Of a stretch of 64,000 nt of DNA, positions 40,401-47,514 are shown in pieces. Positions within the stretch are counted from its first letter, which is position 1. Every line of letters begins with the position of its first letter. A model generated the notes under the pieces. It saw only the letters and a list, made by a program, of their open reading frames with translations, was not told the origin of the DNA and did no database searches. Origin of the DNA: Pseudanabaena galeata CCNP1313 (GTDB taxonomy: Bacteria > Cyanobacteriota > Cyanobacteriia > Pseudanabaenales > Pseudanabaenaceae); assembly GCF_029910235.1 (NCBI RefSeq), contig NZ_CP112874.1, positions 62,001 to 126,000 on the forward strand, given 5' to 3'. The position numbers and the translations under genes are program-made.

Positions 40401-41165
40401 ATTATTTGCAAAAGCTAAATTAGCTTTATCTGTCTGCCTTTGAACTGACTTATTTGGATTACTTTGATTACTTTGCTCAATACTTGTTTCTAAAACAGGC
40501 GAATTAGAATTTAATGGTAGTTGTGAATTTTGGGTATTTGCTGAAGAACGATCAGAAGTTCTTTGAATTTGCTCAGGGCGATCGCTGTTTGAATTAGTAC
40601 TGTCAATAATCGACAAATCATCAGATCTTTGAATATCTATATTTTCTGATGTGTCAGCATCTAAACTTGGCTGAAAATCATAATTGGGAGAGGGATTTGC
40701 ACTCAATTCTTGACTGGATAAATTCAGTGGAGAACTAAGAGGCTGCGCTTGAGAAGAACCAACAGTTTTCCTTTGAATTGAAGTGCTTTTAGGAGAATCA
40801 ATTGGCGATCGCTCAGTTTGTACTTGCCTCTGTGGATTATTTTTAGAAGCAATAGTTTTTGTTTGGATATTAGGTTGATTTGTAGCTTGACTATCAACCC
40901 TACTTAGAGAATCTGATTGTAAAGGTTGATCAAAAAAAGGAGAATCATTAAAGGTATTATTCAGTTGCTCAAAATCATTTTCAGCCGCCAAATTATCAGG
41001 ATTGACTAAAGAGATTGCCCCCAAAGGATAGATAAATTTTAGTTGTAAAAACGACTGCCCAAGAGATGGCGGCACAAGCAGAGGCGTATAATTGCCTAAT
41101 GGAAGATCTTCAGGTATATCTCCATCTTTATTTGCCTCAAAAGGGATTTCGATATTTTCAGTCAT
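34401..41165 (-). CDS. Giant 2254-residue IQR-repeat protein of the eCIS operon
   Basis: I do not recognise a named family. After an ordered start (LGNYTPLLVPPSLGQSFLQL, residues 24-43) about 2000 residues are low complexity, rich in Ser, Asp, Gln, Asn, Thr and Ile, with almost no hydrophobic core or Cys. They consist of repeats of the form DRTIQREPDLSSVD, PQTDEIQRQPDIS, TQQIQRQSDLSNSD and QQIQRFAESPVLD that together make a roughly 80-residue super-repeat. The end returns to a helix, LAQEIYILLKHRLETERERQ then GTRYQGRLPW, which resembles the end of the 58-residue protein at 41675-41851. It lies three bases after the tube gene and before the tube-initiator gene, so it should be made with the structural parts. 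Possible roles: tape measure, lumen filler or scaffold, or cargo-loading platform (all inference). HIP1 sites are frequent in it, so it is a long-term resident. Confidence 0.8.
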   Translation of the reverse strand: MTENIEIPFEANKDGDIPEDLPLGNYTPLLVPPSLGQSFLQLKFIYPLGAISLVNPDNLAAENDFEQLNNTFNDSPFFDQPLQSDSLSRVDSQATNQPNIQTKTIASKNNPQRQVQTERSPIDSPKSTSIQRKTVGSSQAQPLSSPLNLSSQELSANPSPNYDFQPSLDADTSENIDIQRSDDLSIIDSTNSNSDRPEQIQRTSDRSSANTQNSQLPLNSNSPVLETSIEQSNQSNPNKSVQRQTDKANLAFANNNLLEGDRSNQTESNLFAVDTTQSPQTDVLQRQSEISNVDNITQSEDLQQNYSEIDLPNPVVNLTSDNFQQIQRSPVADNISQGDHFEKIPRTSDSSTTNIQNPQIQLNSNLPDTGINKVSDSLAGDRTIQRASNLIDNDNIPQASQVPQADALQQQTNTAPINNPVNNISQVDLTQPIQRQPDLSISDSRISTGKNTQPIQRSSESGILENIAESDRTIQREPDLSSVDRIQNPPTDEIQRQPDISSVDSISQVDLTQQIQGQTDLSNSENTVVSNNTQQVQRFAESPVLDRVSESDRTIQREPSLSSVDNTQSSQSDPLQKQSSISNENTLPEINPAIQRKPNLSATDITQSLQTDAIRTQSNISVDDISQGDRTLQREPLGTVNDITQSDEVHRQTDVDRISQGGYTPQIQRQSDLANADSSIDSSNSTTSNIQPIQRSSESSITNNFIESDRPIQREFELTTIDPTQLAQTDEIQRQTDISTVDSTAAIDSNQSIQKSSETPIASESDRSIQQSSTLSNIDISQLPPTTSVQRQADQTNIADLSISDSSSTSNNSQQIQSPLESRILKNAPEGVLPIQRKSDLAPSDFSPVDRAMPPTDEIQRQPDVSVDNNISESDRTQPIQRQPALSVPDSTSTNNNIQAISKISESPVLDNIDQDDRTIQREPDLFNNVDIAQAPQTDHLQQFDVAAIESTSQSNTIQREPDLTPVDIKRNAQMNEVQKQTELNPIDSPFQGDRTIQQASNSLAKDITQVSQPDPLQQQSESPVLDSLSESDRPQLIQTKPDISTSDSSSNRNSPQQRFGDADISTVDSISGDIQRKSNLSPDLTQTPRTDDVSTVDNISQGNHTIQKEFNISDDDVPRSAQTDYIQRKADASVNGINQESPAQQIQQTDALITDNATASNDIQQIQREVDLSPPYISEDAQINEVQRQPDLNLLDSPIQSDRTIQKASELSPIDSMQILHTDEIQRQPDTLEVNSIAESDRPIQRESDLSSADSTQISQVENIQRQPDISTPDISTVDNSSSGDNRTQQIQTKSDLSNSDISTNRDSQQIQRFVDADISPVGSISDTLQQESDISAVDTISQGDRTVQRESDLFNNVDITQSPQSNDIQRQSDVSLNGLTEGDISQQIKQTDPSISDSNAGENIVQPLQINFSNVDSNLDIQQNTRSDELQRQSDISTVDNNIVGDNHTQQIQRTSDLSNSNSDASSNTQQIATAIESPLNSLSEDNSRQQTKSDLSTADISINRESQQIQRFVDADISDVDINSENIHRKTNSSPVELTQFQSDIPQRQPDIVLADNTCPTEQNIQREADLFNNIDSPQSSQTTDNQETSNLPVDAAEIISQGNLAPQTQPTNLSIADRTLTSNSAQSIQRESLVDNTSQSDRNISSEPAISALDVKQDSQASEIQRQPNISDVDRIAQSDRLTIQNNSDLPPADSTQPPQVDGIQRQSDESPVLDSRAERDHPQQIQTKPDLSTSNISINRESQQIQRFGDADIPVDIDIASDLSPVDITQSSPTNEIQRLSSIAVDDITQGDLTQQTQKTDSSTDSSVDAIQRQSDVSMTDISQSNYTPQRESNGATVIKNDITSSPQNEAIQRQFDPDISTVDNVYQNNSVIQRESDLSVIDTTQSSITNDAQSKLQREIVDSTIDNISQVDRIQPVQRNLDYSESSNVDSTLTVDRPNIIQRDTDLVALETEVSSQTSENLDHENQQQIQKKNDQEKENTTNNQTSVEQNTNQTILQMLADPSNTKDLQLPKTIENLAHTDYLGNFSLLPSLQIPSPITSQTVQRSPTDRQDRSTQNSLPNSLNNFAKTIQPMQDKNADSSNSQTNSTGWANISELLANLPPPPKASSSTSSLNKQTSSTSDRSPLASPSSPSTSSTSNQTTIQRSADSPPSDNDQDLYLTPTGLQKGNPNKITNTRSNTIQRELTSDTLPEAQVSVNTSQNNHSYNAENFAENLETLAQEIYILLKHRLETERERQGTRYQGRLPW

Positions 41166-41168
41166 GGT

Positions 41169-41678
41169 CTAAGAACTAGGGAAAGAACCACTTGCAGAAT
41201 TTCTTGTAACTACTGTCGCCGCTCCACCGCCCTCAAAAGATACGGTTAAACCTTCGATCGCCAACTTTAGTTCTTCAATAGCAACAGAATTGCCGTCCGC
41301 CTGAAGTGATGGAGCAGTCCAGCCAACAGGAACTGCACCAATCAATGTCCAGCATTGTCTTGTCTCACCAGCTTGATTGAAAAGTAAAATTCGGATATTT
41401 CTTCTACGGTTAGTTGTTGCCGTAAACCATCTCCAGAAACTTAAGTCATTTGTTACTCCATGCTTAAGTGTTACTTCCGTAAAAGAAGTCTGTTTTAGCA
41501 ATATTCTCTTTTGATCGTTGACTCCTCCTTCAAAAAATTTATCTGTATCAACGCTTGCGCTTAATCCAGAACATTCCGTGAACCCTGCAACAATTGTTGC
41601 GGTTGGCAACATTTCCACATAAAAATGATTGGTTGTAACGTATGATTCGGCTCTAGCAAACCTACTACTGTTCGTCAT
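41169..41678 (-). CDS. Inner tube protein (Afp1/5-like, gp19 fold)
   Basis: The 169 residues match phage T4-like tail-tube proteins: NHFYVEMLPTATIVAGFTEC, SGLSASVDTDKFFEGGVNDQ, LKHGVTNDLSFWRWF, GAVPVGWTAPSLQADGNSV and AIEELKLAIEGLTV. Hexamers of this protein stack to form the inner tube that carries cargo. Its ATG overlaps the stop of the 58-residue gene by four bases (41675-41678). Other eCIS clusters carry two or more tube paralogues; only one is in this window. Confidence 0.94.
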   Translation of the reverse strand: MTNSSRFARAESYVTTNHFYVEMLPTATIVAGFTECSGLSASVDTDKFFEGGVNDQKRILLKQTSFTEVTLKHGVTNDLSFWRWFTATTNRRRNIRILLFNQAGETRQCWTLIGAVPVGWTAPSLQADGNSVAIEELKLAIEGLTVSFEGGGAATVVTRNSASGSFPSS

Positions 41679-41851
41679 AATCTTCCCTCATAATTTCTAC
41701 CAACGCGTTCTTTTTGTTGTCGTAATTCATTTGTGAGCAGTTCATAAACCCGATCGCTAAGTAGTCTGATTTGCAAGGGTTCATTTAAAACTTTGGCAGC
41801 AAACTTAGCAAGTTCGGCTTCTTCTTTGGGCTGGTCAGAATGTTGTCCCAT
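41675..41851 (-). CDS. Small eCIS assembly-like protein (Afp6 position)
   Basis: It is a 58-residue charged helical protein if started at the ATG 41851 (70 residues from the TTG at 41887). It ends LSDRVYELLTNELRQQKERV then GRNYEGRL. This tail shares a pattern with the giant protein: (I/V)YxLL, a helix, ERxGxxYxGRL. Translationally coupled to the tube gene. Small proteins at the Afp6 position, between tube and tube-initiator genes, are usual in eCIS clusters but poorly understood; I infer a role in tube or tape-measure assembly. Confidence 0.7.
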   Translation of the reverse strand: MGQHSDQPKEEAELAKFAAKVLNEPLQIRLLSDRVYELLTNELRQQKERVGRNYEGRL

Positions 41852-41909
41852 CAACGACTTACCATGTATATGTAAACGTATAACCAAGCGTATATCACAT
41901 CCAGTTTAC

Positions 41910-41915
41910 ATTATA
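41910..41915 (-). promoter_or_regulatory. Candidate -10 box for the eCIS operon
   Basis: On the minus strand this reads TATAAT, a perfect sigma70 -10 box, 58 bases before the ATG at 41851. A weak CTTAGT lies about 17 bases further upstream as possible -35. The assignment rests on position and the -10 match only. Confidence 0.35.
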
Positions 41916-41951
41916 CATTGGTTGCCAACTGTACTAAGTAGCTAGGCATAA

Positions 41952-42022
41952 GTAAACTAAAAACATAGAAAGCTGTCCCGCCCTCGTAGCGGGCGGGACA
42001 GCTTTCTATGTTTTTAGTTTAC
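41952..42022. terminator. 32-bp perfect inverted repeat
   Basis: Arms 41952-41983 and 41991-42022 are exact reverse complements (outer part GTAAACTAAAAACATAGAAA, inner part GCTGTCCCGCCC) around a 7-base loop. It lies upstream of the eCIS operon and downstream of the pseudokinase gene; as a strong bidirectional hairpin it would insulate the operon from read-through. Confidence 0.8.
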
Positions 42023-42029
42023 GGTGATC

Positions 42030-42116
42030 AACTTACAGCGCTTTGCGCTCAAACCCAAACCAAGAAAAAATTTGAAAGCGTTGCGAAGCAACGCTTTCAA
42101 ATTTTTTCTTGTGGCT
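42030..42116. repeat. Family C palindromic repeat, copy 2
   Basis: Reversed copy of the element at 9968-10080: CTTACAGCGCTTTGCGCTC, then CAAACCCAAAC, then a perfect hairpin with 24-base arms (42061-42084 and 42088-42111; core GAAAGCGTTGC). Confidence 0.8.
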
Positions 42117-42145
42117 CATGATACTTCTGGGCTTTGGTGCTAATA

Positions 42146-42198
42146 CAAAATAAAAAAGCGAGTGACGATGATTCGTGTCATCACTTGCTTTTTTATTT
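42146..42198 (-). terminator. Terminator of the pseudokinase/PBP gene
   Basis: The imperfect hairpin AAATAAAAAAGC..AGTGA..GATGA with TCATCACTTGCTTTTTTATTT starts right at the stop codon (42199) and leads into an A/T tract on the minus strand. Confidence 0.65.
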
Positions 42199-44628
42199 TT
42201 ATTTGATTGGAAATTTTAGAGGGATTAGCCCAGTTTGCTTCAGTAAATTTTGGGCTTCCTCGGTTCGCATGATCGAGACAAAACGCTCAGCGATCGGTAG
42301 TCGGCGGTTATCGCGGGTATAAACTACCGAAATGGGATAGGTAAGGGGATAGCTTTGATTGATAAAAGCATTGTAGTTTTGAGTATAACTACCTTTTTCA
42401 TTGCAAAGATCAGCATTGGGTGTAATAGCCGAACCATTTGTCCAGACTAAAGGTGCGACGAATGAGCGATAGTCATCAGCGATCGCAAGGGGATAGACCG
42501 AGCATTGCCCAAAAACCTGACTAATTGAGCCAAAGGAAATACTGCCAATATTGCGATCCTCAAAGTCTTGAATTACCTGTCGCAGTGAATCAAAAATAGA
42601 CAAAGAAGTAATACCGTTATTTCCATCTTGGACAAGCTGTCGAAAAGCTGCGATCGCAGCTTCATCCTTTAGTACGCGTTTCTCAAAAATTCTGATTGAT
42701 TCATTATCTAGGGGCATGTAGAGTTTTACTGGCAAGTTAGGTCCTCCCAACTGTCGCCAATTAATGATTTCCCCAGTGTAAAGTTGACGTAATTGGGCGA
42801 AGGTGATTTTACCTTGCAGAGCAGTTGGTAAGCTGTTATTGCGTTGGGCATAACTAAAAGCGACAAACACCGTTAAGCCATCGTAAGCAATATCTTGAGT
42901 TATAAAGCTACCACCAAGACTATCAGGCAAACTAGAAATAGCAAAATCAGCTTGGTTAGATTGTAACTGGGCGATCGGAAATCGATTAGAAGTCTTATCG
43001 ATAATCTTATCAACACTCTTATCAACCGTTACGGGCAGATAGTTAAGCTGTAATTTTGGCTGACGTTTTTGCAATTCCTCTTCGAGAGTGGAACCCTTAG
43101 CAATCAAATTATTTTGTAAAAGTGTGTAATTCCAAGTGCCATTCTTATCAGCAGTGTAGGTGAAATTACCTTCAGGAATATCAGATATTTGATTAATACA
43201 GCAAGGAAAATTGAGATTGGCGGCTTTGGGTGGTTGAGTCAACCAGAAATATAGCAAGAAAAGCAGTAGAAATAATAGAATTACCCCGATCGCGATCGCA
43301 ATTACTTTTTTGGTAAGCCACCCCCACCAATTCTTTTTAACTGGCGCAACTTCCTCTTGGTCAATAAATTCTAATAGAGCCTCGCGCTCAATAGGTATCC
43401 GCAATAATGCTCGCCTTGCTACTTCTGCACTGTTATAACTAGTTTCGCCAAAACCGATTAAGTTTTGAATAAATTTTTTCAGTCCCAGATTAACCTTATC
43501 ACCCCAATGATTTATGTCATGGGGATTTAAACAAGTACGATTTTCTAAATCGATGACACCGCCTTTTAAGAGATAGAAAGCGATATAGCCCAAGTCTTCC
43601 AAATCGCGATTGATAGAATAGGCAGGTGTTTGCACATCGGGTGGATAAAAGCGATCTTCCCAAAGTGCCATATCATTGAGATAGACTGTAAATCCCTGAA
43701 AATCTGGTCGGATTGCAATACTATAAAAAGTTAGATTCCCGTGAGGCAAGTCTGAAGTCACCACCCCCGAACGCAATCGATATTTTTGTGAATGTAATGA
43801 CTCAAGGGTTTGTAAAGCTTGATTGAGAAAAGATTTGACCTGCCAATTACTCATCGCACCATGGATAGCCAAATATTCCGCTAGGGCGATCGCTTCGTCA
43901 TTTTTTTGCAGAATCACATAACATCTCTCTTCACGAGCATCCGCGATCGCCTCTATTGGGGCAATCAACCGAGAGTCTTGCCGCCTGCCATCTGAGAGTT
44001 TTAACTCTGACGAAGTTTCAAAGTTACGTTTGCAAGCTCTGGTTTCCTGCTCGTTAAAATATTTTTTGGGAATTACATATTCTTTCAATAAAAAGGATTC
44101 CCCATCGGTTAGGTTGGTCGCCCTATAGATGCGCCCAGTTCCGCGAATGCCGATATATTCATCGACTTCATAAACCCCACTCCTACCACGAATCTTCACT
44201 TGAGGTGGCAAGCTGGCTGGAAACTGACATTTTTTGCAATATTTATTATTAGGATTATCGGTGACGGTTTCGTGAGGATATTCACACCGAAATGGATTTG
44301 ATTCTTGGCATTGATAGCGCAGAAATTGCGGCTTGATTTGCCAAATCGTTCCTACCCTTTGATCGACGGCAATTTCTTTTAAAACTTCTTTTGCTTCAAT
44401 TTTTTCAGGTAACCCTATACCTTTAAAAGAAGTAATTGAAGGTGGCTCAATGCCCAAATCATCTTTAAGAAAAGGAATTAGAAATCGTAAGGGTGTAGGA
44501 ACTGTCTTGTTTAAAAATTCAACAAACTTATTACCAATCAGCCCATCAATGGTGCCAAGAAACTGCCCCCAAACGTCAGTAATGCGTTTCCAGAATTTTT
44601 GCCAAATATTTGGAGCTTTCCTTGCCAT
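42199..44628 (-). CDS. Pseudokinase fused to periplasmic binding (PstS-like) domain
   Basis: After a helical start and a Cys-rich segment (YQCQESNPFRCEYPHE, YCKKCQFP) comes a protein-kinase-like fold: glycine loop EYIGIRGTGRIYRATN, lysine FLLKEYV and a catalytic-loop position reading PHGNLTFYSIAI where active kinases have HRDLKxxN; the DFG site reads NDM. These losses make it a likely pseudokinase. A membrane segment (VIAIAIGVILLFLLLFLLYF, near 445) leads to an extracytoplasmic PstS-type binding domain (QADFAISSLPDSLGG, ITFAQLRQLYTGEIINWRQL, ending TEEAQNLLKQTGLIPLKF). It could pass a ligand signal across the membrane. It precedes the injection-system operon on the same strand but is separated by strong hairpins, so a link is only suggested. 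Confidence 0.85.
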   Translation of the reverse strand: MARKAPNIWQKFWKRITDVWGQFLGTIDGLIGNKFVEFLNKTVPTPLRFLIPFLKDDLGIEPPSITSFKGIGLPEKIEAKEVLKEIAVDQRVGTIWQIKPQFLRYQCQESNPFRCEYPHETVTDNPNNKYCKKCQFPASLPPQVKIRGRSGVYEVDEYIGIRGTGRIYRATNLTDGESFLLKEYVIPKKYFNEQETRACKRNFETSSELKLSDGRRQDSRLIAPIEAIADAREERCYVILQKNDEAIALAEYLAIHGAMSNWQVKSFLNQALQTLESLHSQKYRLRSGVVTSDLPHGNLTFYSIAIRPDFQGFTVYLNDMALWEDRFYPPDVQTPAYSINRDLEDLGYIAFYLLKGGVIDLENRTCLNPHDINHWGDKVNLGLKKFIQNLIGFGETSYNSAEVARRALLRIPIEREALLEFIDQEEVAPVKKNWWGWLTKKVIAIAIGVILLFLLLFLLYFWLTQPPKAANLNFPCCINQISDIPEGNFTYTADKNGTWNYTLLQNNLIAKGSTLEEELQKRQPKLQLNYLPVTVDKSVDKIIDKTSNRFPIAQLQSNQADFAISSLPDSLGGSFITQDIAYDGLTVFVAFSYAQRNNSLPTALQGKITFAQLRQLYTGEIINWRQLGGPNLPVKLYMPLDNESIRIFEKRVLKDEAAIAAFRQLVQDGNNGITSLSIFDSLRQVIQDFEDRNIGSISFGSISQVFGQCSVYPLAIADDYRSFVAPLVWTNGSAITPNADLCNEKGSYTQNYNAFINQSYPLTYPISVVYTRDNRRLPIAERFVSIMRTEEAQNLLKQTGLIPLKFPIK

Positions 44629-44752
44629 AGATTGCTTGCCTTATTCTTGCTAGACTATTATCGATTACATAGGTGTGATTTGTGGCAAAGTTTGCATTGT
44701 TTATACATTCTTGTCCAAAGCATGTCTCACCACTTTACTCCTAAGCAAGGTT

Positions 44753-44962
44753 ATGGCAAGAGAGCAAGTGGCTCGTCTCTATCGAGCCGCCAAAACAGAT
44801 TCACTCCTCAAAGCAAAGCTAAATCAAGCGCCTGATCTTGAAAGTTTTGTAGAAATGGCAAAAGCTGAAGGGTATGACTTCACAATCGAAGAATGGCAAC
44901 AGATGACCAACTTTGAGGTCGAAGAATTAAAATGTGATCTTTCAGAAATCCCCGGTATTTAG
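44753..44962 (+). CDS. Nif11-like domain peptide
   Basis: The 69 residues read MAREQVARLYRAAKTDSLLK, then NQAPDLESFVEMAKAEGYDF and TIEEWQQMTNFEVEELKCDL, ending SEIPGI. This is the Nif11 domain, known from a small nitrogen-fixation-associated protein and as leader of many cyanobacterial peptide natural products. There is no GG cleavage site followed by a core peptide, and no modification or transport gene nearby, so it is a stand-alone member. I chose ATG 44753 because AAGG lies just upstream; the frame extends to 44675 without similarity. Confidence 0.85.
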   Translation: MAREQVARLYRAAKTDSLLKAKLNQAPDLESFVEMAKAEGYDFTIEEWQQMTNFEVEELKCDLSEIPGI

Positions 44963-44986
44963 CTTATAGCGCGTTGCGATCATAGG

Positions 44987-45017
44987 TATAGAGGGGGCGC
45001 GAAGCTCCCCCTCTATA
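44987..45017. terminator. Hairpin between convergent genes
   Basis: TATAGAGGGGGC pairs with GCTCCCCCTCTATA around a short loop, 25 bases after the Nif11 stop and 3 bases before the TPR stop; it can end both transcripts. Confidence 0.7.
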
Positions 45018-45019
45018 GG

Positions 45020-46723
45020 CTATGGCTTTACTGGCTTAGGTTTTAAACGCTCGATCGCGATCGCCTTATTGATCGTGGCTTGAGTTTGACTAGGATTAAG
45101 TTTAAGGGCTTGCTCAAAGGCAACCAGCGCATCTGCATTACTATTTAACGCCAGTAAAGCCAATCCTCGACCAGTCCAATAGTCTGAATTTTTGACATCG
45201 ATCGCGATCGCCCGACTATAGGCATTAGCTGCTTCAGCATTGCGTCCAAGCGACATCAGCGCCAAGCCACGATTAAACCAAGCTGTGTCTGATTTAGGGT
45301 TTACCCCTAATGCTTGTTGGCTCGCCATGAGTGACTCTTGGAACCGATTTAGCCGCCATAGTAATGCTGATTTATTTGTCCAGATATCAGCAAGGAAAAT
45401 TCTATTGCCAATATTGGCATCTCCTTCGATCGCTTTGTCATAGGCTTTTAAGGCTTCTTCGGTGCGTCCTAGTGATGTCAAAATGCGTCCATGATTAAAC
45501 CAAGCTGTGGATGAATTTTGATTGAGGGCGATCGCTTGATTGGTTGACGAAAGTGCTAATTCAAAACGTCCCAACGACCAAAGAGTGGCGGCTCGATTAC
45601 CCCAAAAACTAGCTTGGCTGGGCTGAAGCGCGATCGCCCGATTTGCGGAAGCAAGCGCCTCTTCATACTTACCTAAACCATTAAGGGCATTAGCTCGCTG
45701 ATCCCAAGCCCAAGCAGGACCCAGATAGTCCCACTGTTGATCACCTTCTTGCAGTGCTGAGTTACAGGCTGCTAGAGCCTCTTTGTATTGGCGGAGTTGG
45801 TTGAGTGCTGCACAGGAATTTGCCAAGGCGAGGGAATATTTCTCTTTTGCTTTAAGCGCCCACTCTTGAGAAGCTAAAGCCTCGGCATAACGCCCCAATC
45901 TCCATAAAATCATCCCCTGCTCAGCCCAAGCCTGAGCATTGGTTGGCTCGATCGCTACAGCTTTATCGTAGGAAAAAAGAGCTTCATCAAAGCGTTTTAA
46001 CTGATTCTGGACTTTCCCCTTAGTTTTCCATGCGATCGCAGGTGTCGCCTTGCCCCAGTTAGCATTTACCTTAATCGCGCGATCGCAGTCTTGGATCGCA
46101 TCGGCAGCCCGATCAAGGGATACAAAAATATCGCAACGTTCGGTTAGGGCAAGGGAATAATTAGGATTTGAGCGAATTGCTAGTTCGAGGGATTCCAAAG
46201 CCTCGGCAAGTTTTCCCGCCCGTTTTAACAACGCCCCTTGGATATACCACACCATTGCGGGTGAGGCATCAGCCCAGTTTTGATCCAGACGCAGAGCCAA
46301 CTCACAGGAGGCGATCGCATCTTCATAGCGTTCTAACTCATTCAAAGCGCCACAGCGTTTGGCTAAGGCTCCTGAATTATCTGGTTGCAACTTAATAAAG
46401 CGATCGTAGGACACGACTGCTTCGGTATACATCGCTAAACCAACCATCGCATCGCCACGTTCTAGCCAAGCGATCGGCTCATTAGTATTTAGAGTGATCG
46501 CCTGATTGCAAGCCTCAACCGCCTCCTTATATTTACGCGACTTGACCAATGAGCTACAAAGTGAAGCCCAATAGTCAAAATCCTGTAACTTTTCTTGGGC
46601 GATCGCCATTGGTACAGATACAGAGGCGATCGGCAAGTTTAGCAGCACAATCATGAGCAACCAAAAGCGTTTACCTTGCTTGACTGACTGAAAGAAAGAA
46701 CGCAAAATCACTGGCACTCCCAA
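45020..46723 (-). CDS. Exported TPR repeat protein
   Basis: A signal-type start (FWLLMIVLLNLPIASVSVPM then AIAQ) suggests export. The remaining 530 residues are about fourteen TPR units of 34 residues, very regular (PIAWLERGDAMVGLAMYTEA, AQAWAEQGMILWRLGRYAEA, DYWTGRGLALLALNSNADAL). It should form a long superhelix in the periplasm or thylakoid lumen that binds partner proteins. Divergent from the pentapeptide gene, with a small inverted repeat (GAAAAAGTTGTCA/TGACAACTTTTC, 46736-46769) between them that could be a shared operator or a hairpin. Confidence 0.88.
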   Translation of the reverse strand: MGVPVILRSFFQSVKQGKRFWLLMIVLLNLPIASVSVPMAIAQEKLQDFDYWASLCSSLVKSRKYKEAVEACNQAITLNTNEPIAWLERGDAMVGLAMYTEAVVSYDRFIKLQPDNSGALAKRCGALNELERYEDAIASCELALRLDQNWADASPAMVWYIQGALLKRAGKLAEALESLELAIRSNPNYSLALTERCDIFVSLDRAADAIQDCDRAIKVNANWGKATPAIAWKTKGKVQNQLKRFDEALFSYDKAVAIEPTNAQAWAEQGMILWRLGRYAEALASQEWALKAKEKYSLALANSCAALNQLRQYKEALAACNSALQEGDQQWDYLGPAWAWDQRANALNGLGKYEEALASANRAIALQPSQASFWGNRAATLWSLGRFELALSSTNQAIALNQNSSTAWFNHGRILTSLGRTEEALKAYDKAIEGDANIGNRIFLADIWTNKSALLWRLNRFQESLMASQQALGVNPKSDTAWFNRGLALMSLGRNAEAANAYSRAIAIDVKNSDYWTGRGLALLALNSNADALVAFEQALKLNPSQTQATINKAIAIERLKPKPVKP

Positions 46724-46833
46724 GTTTTCAAGCTAGAAAAAGTTGTCATAATAGGCGTGACAACTTTTCATATCCACATTAATTTATCATCATATTTTCG
46801 ATGGATGCTACTACTTGATCTGAGTCTAAAAAT

Positions 46834-47514
46834 ATGAAAATGAGCATTGTTCCTAAAGCGTTGTTTTCGGTGTTTTTTACAATGATGGCGATCGCGTTGC
46901 CCTCGTCTGCTTTGGCTGATCCTAGTAGCGATCGTATCCAAGCAACTAATCGTCAACGTCTGATTGAAACTAATCGCTGTCAGGGTTGCAATTTACAAAA
47001 TACAGATTTGAATGGGCTGAAATTGATTGGGGCAGATTTAAATAAAGCTAATCTTCAAGGGGCAAACCTGCGTAGTGTTGATCTCAGGGGGGCTAATTTA
47101 CAGGGCGCAAATCTTACCTATGCTGACCTTAGTTATGCTGATTTGCGGCTTGCTAACTTCGGTCAGGCAAATTTACAGGGTGCAAACCTTAGCAATACAC
47201 ATTTGCTCGAAGCGTCTTTCAGGCAAAGTAACCTTCAAGAGTCGAACCTTACCGATACTTACGCTGATGGCAATGTTGATCCCTTTACTTCAGTCCGTCA
47301 ATTTGTCGATCTTGAAGGTGCAAATTTACTCAAAGCAAATTTGACAAACGCCAAGCTAGGTTTTGCCAATCTTGAAGGGGCTAATCTCAGCGAAGTAAAT
47401 TTAGTTGATGCTTATCTCGAAAATGCTTCATTAATCAATACCAATTTAACAAAGGTAAAGTTATGTAACACGACCCTGCAAGATGGGGCAGTAAACAATC
47501 AAAATTGTCAGTAA
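46834..47514 (+). CDS. Secreted pentapeptide-repeat protein
   Basis: A signal peptide (ALFSVFFTMMAIALPSSALA) is followed by two Cys (ETNRCQGCNLQNTD) and a run of A(D/N)Lxx pentapeptides (ANLQGANLRSVDLRGANLQG, AYLENASLINTNL), forming a right-handed quadrilateral beta-helix. The start CQGCNLQNTDL is a form common in cyanobacterial periplasmic members. Function unknown. It lies ahead of the first effector gene with an 87-base gap on the same strand, but it is separately plausible as a housekeeping gene. Confidence 0.88.
   Translation: MKMSIVPKALFSVFFTMMAIALPSSALADPSSDRIQATNRQRLIETNRCQGCNLQNTDLNGLKLIGADLNKANLQGANLRSVDLRGANLQGANLTYADLSYADLRLANFGQANLQGANLSNTHLLEASFRQSNLQESNLTDTYADGNVDPFTSVRQFVDLEGANLLKANLTNAKLGFANLEGANLSEVNLVDAYLENASLINTNLTKVKLCNTTLQDGAVNNQNCQ

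Noticed and set aside
34500-41100. Direct repeats that look like a CRISPR array (TCTCTTTGAATAG..., TTGTCTCTGTATTTCATCAG)
   Set aside because: Repeat lengths and spacing vary, units are inexact, and the whole stretch is one open frame; these are protein repeats. No cas genes nearby.
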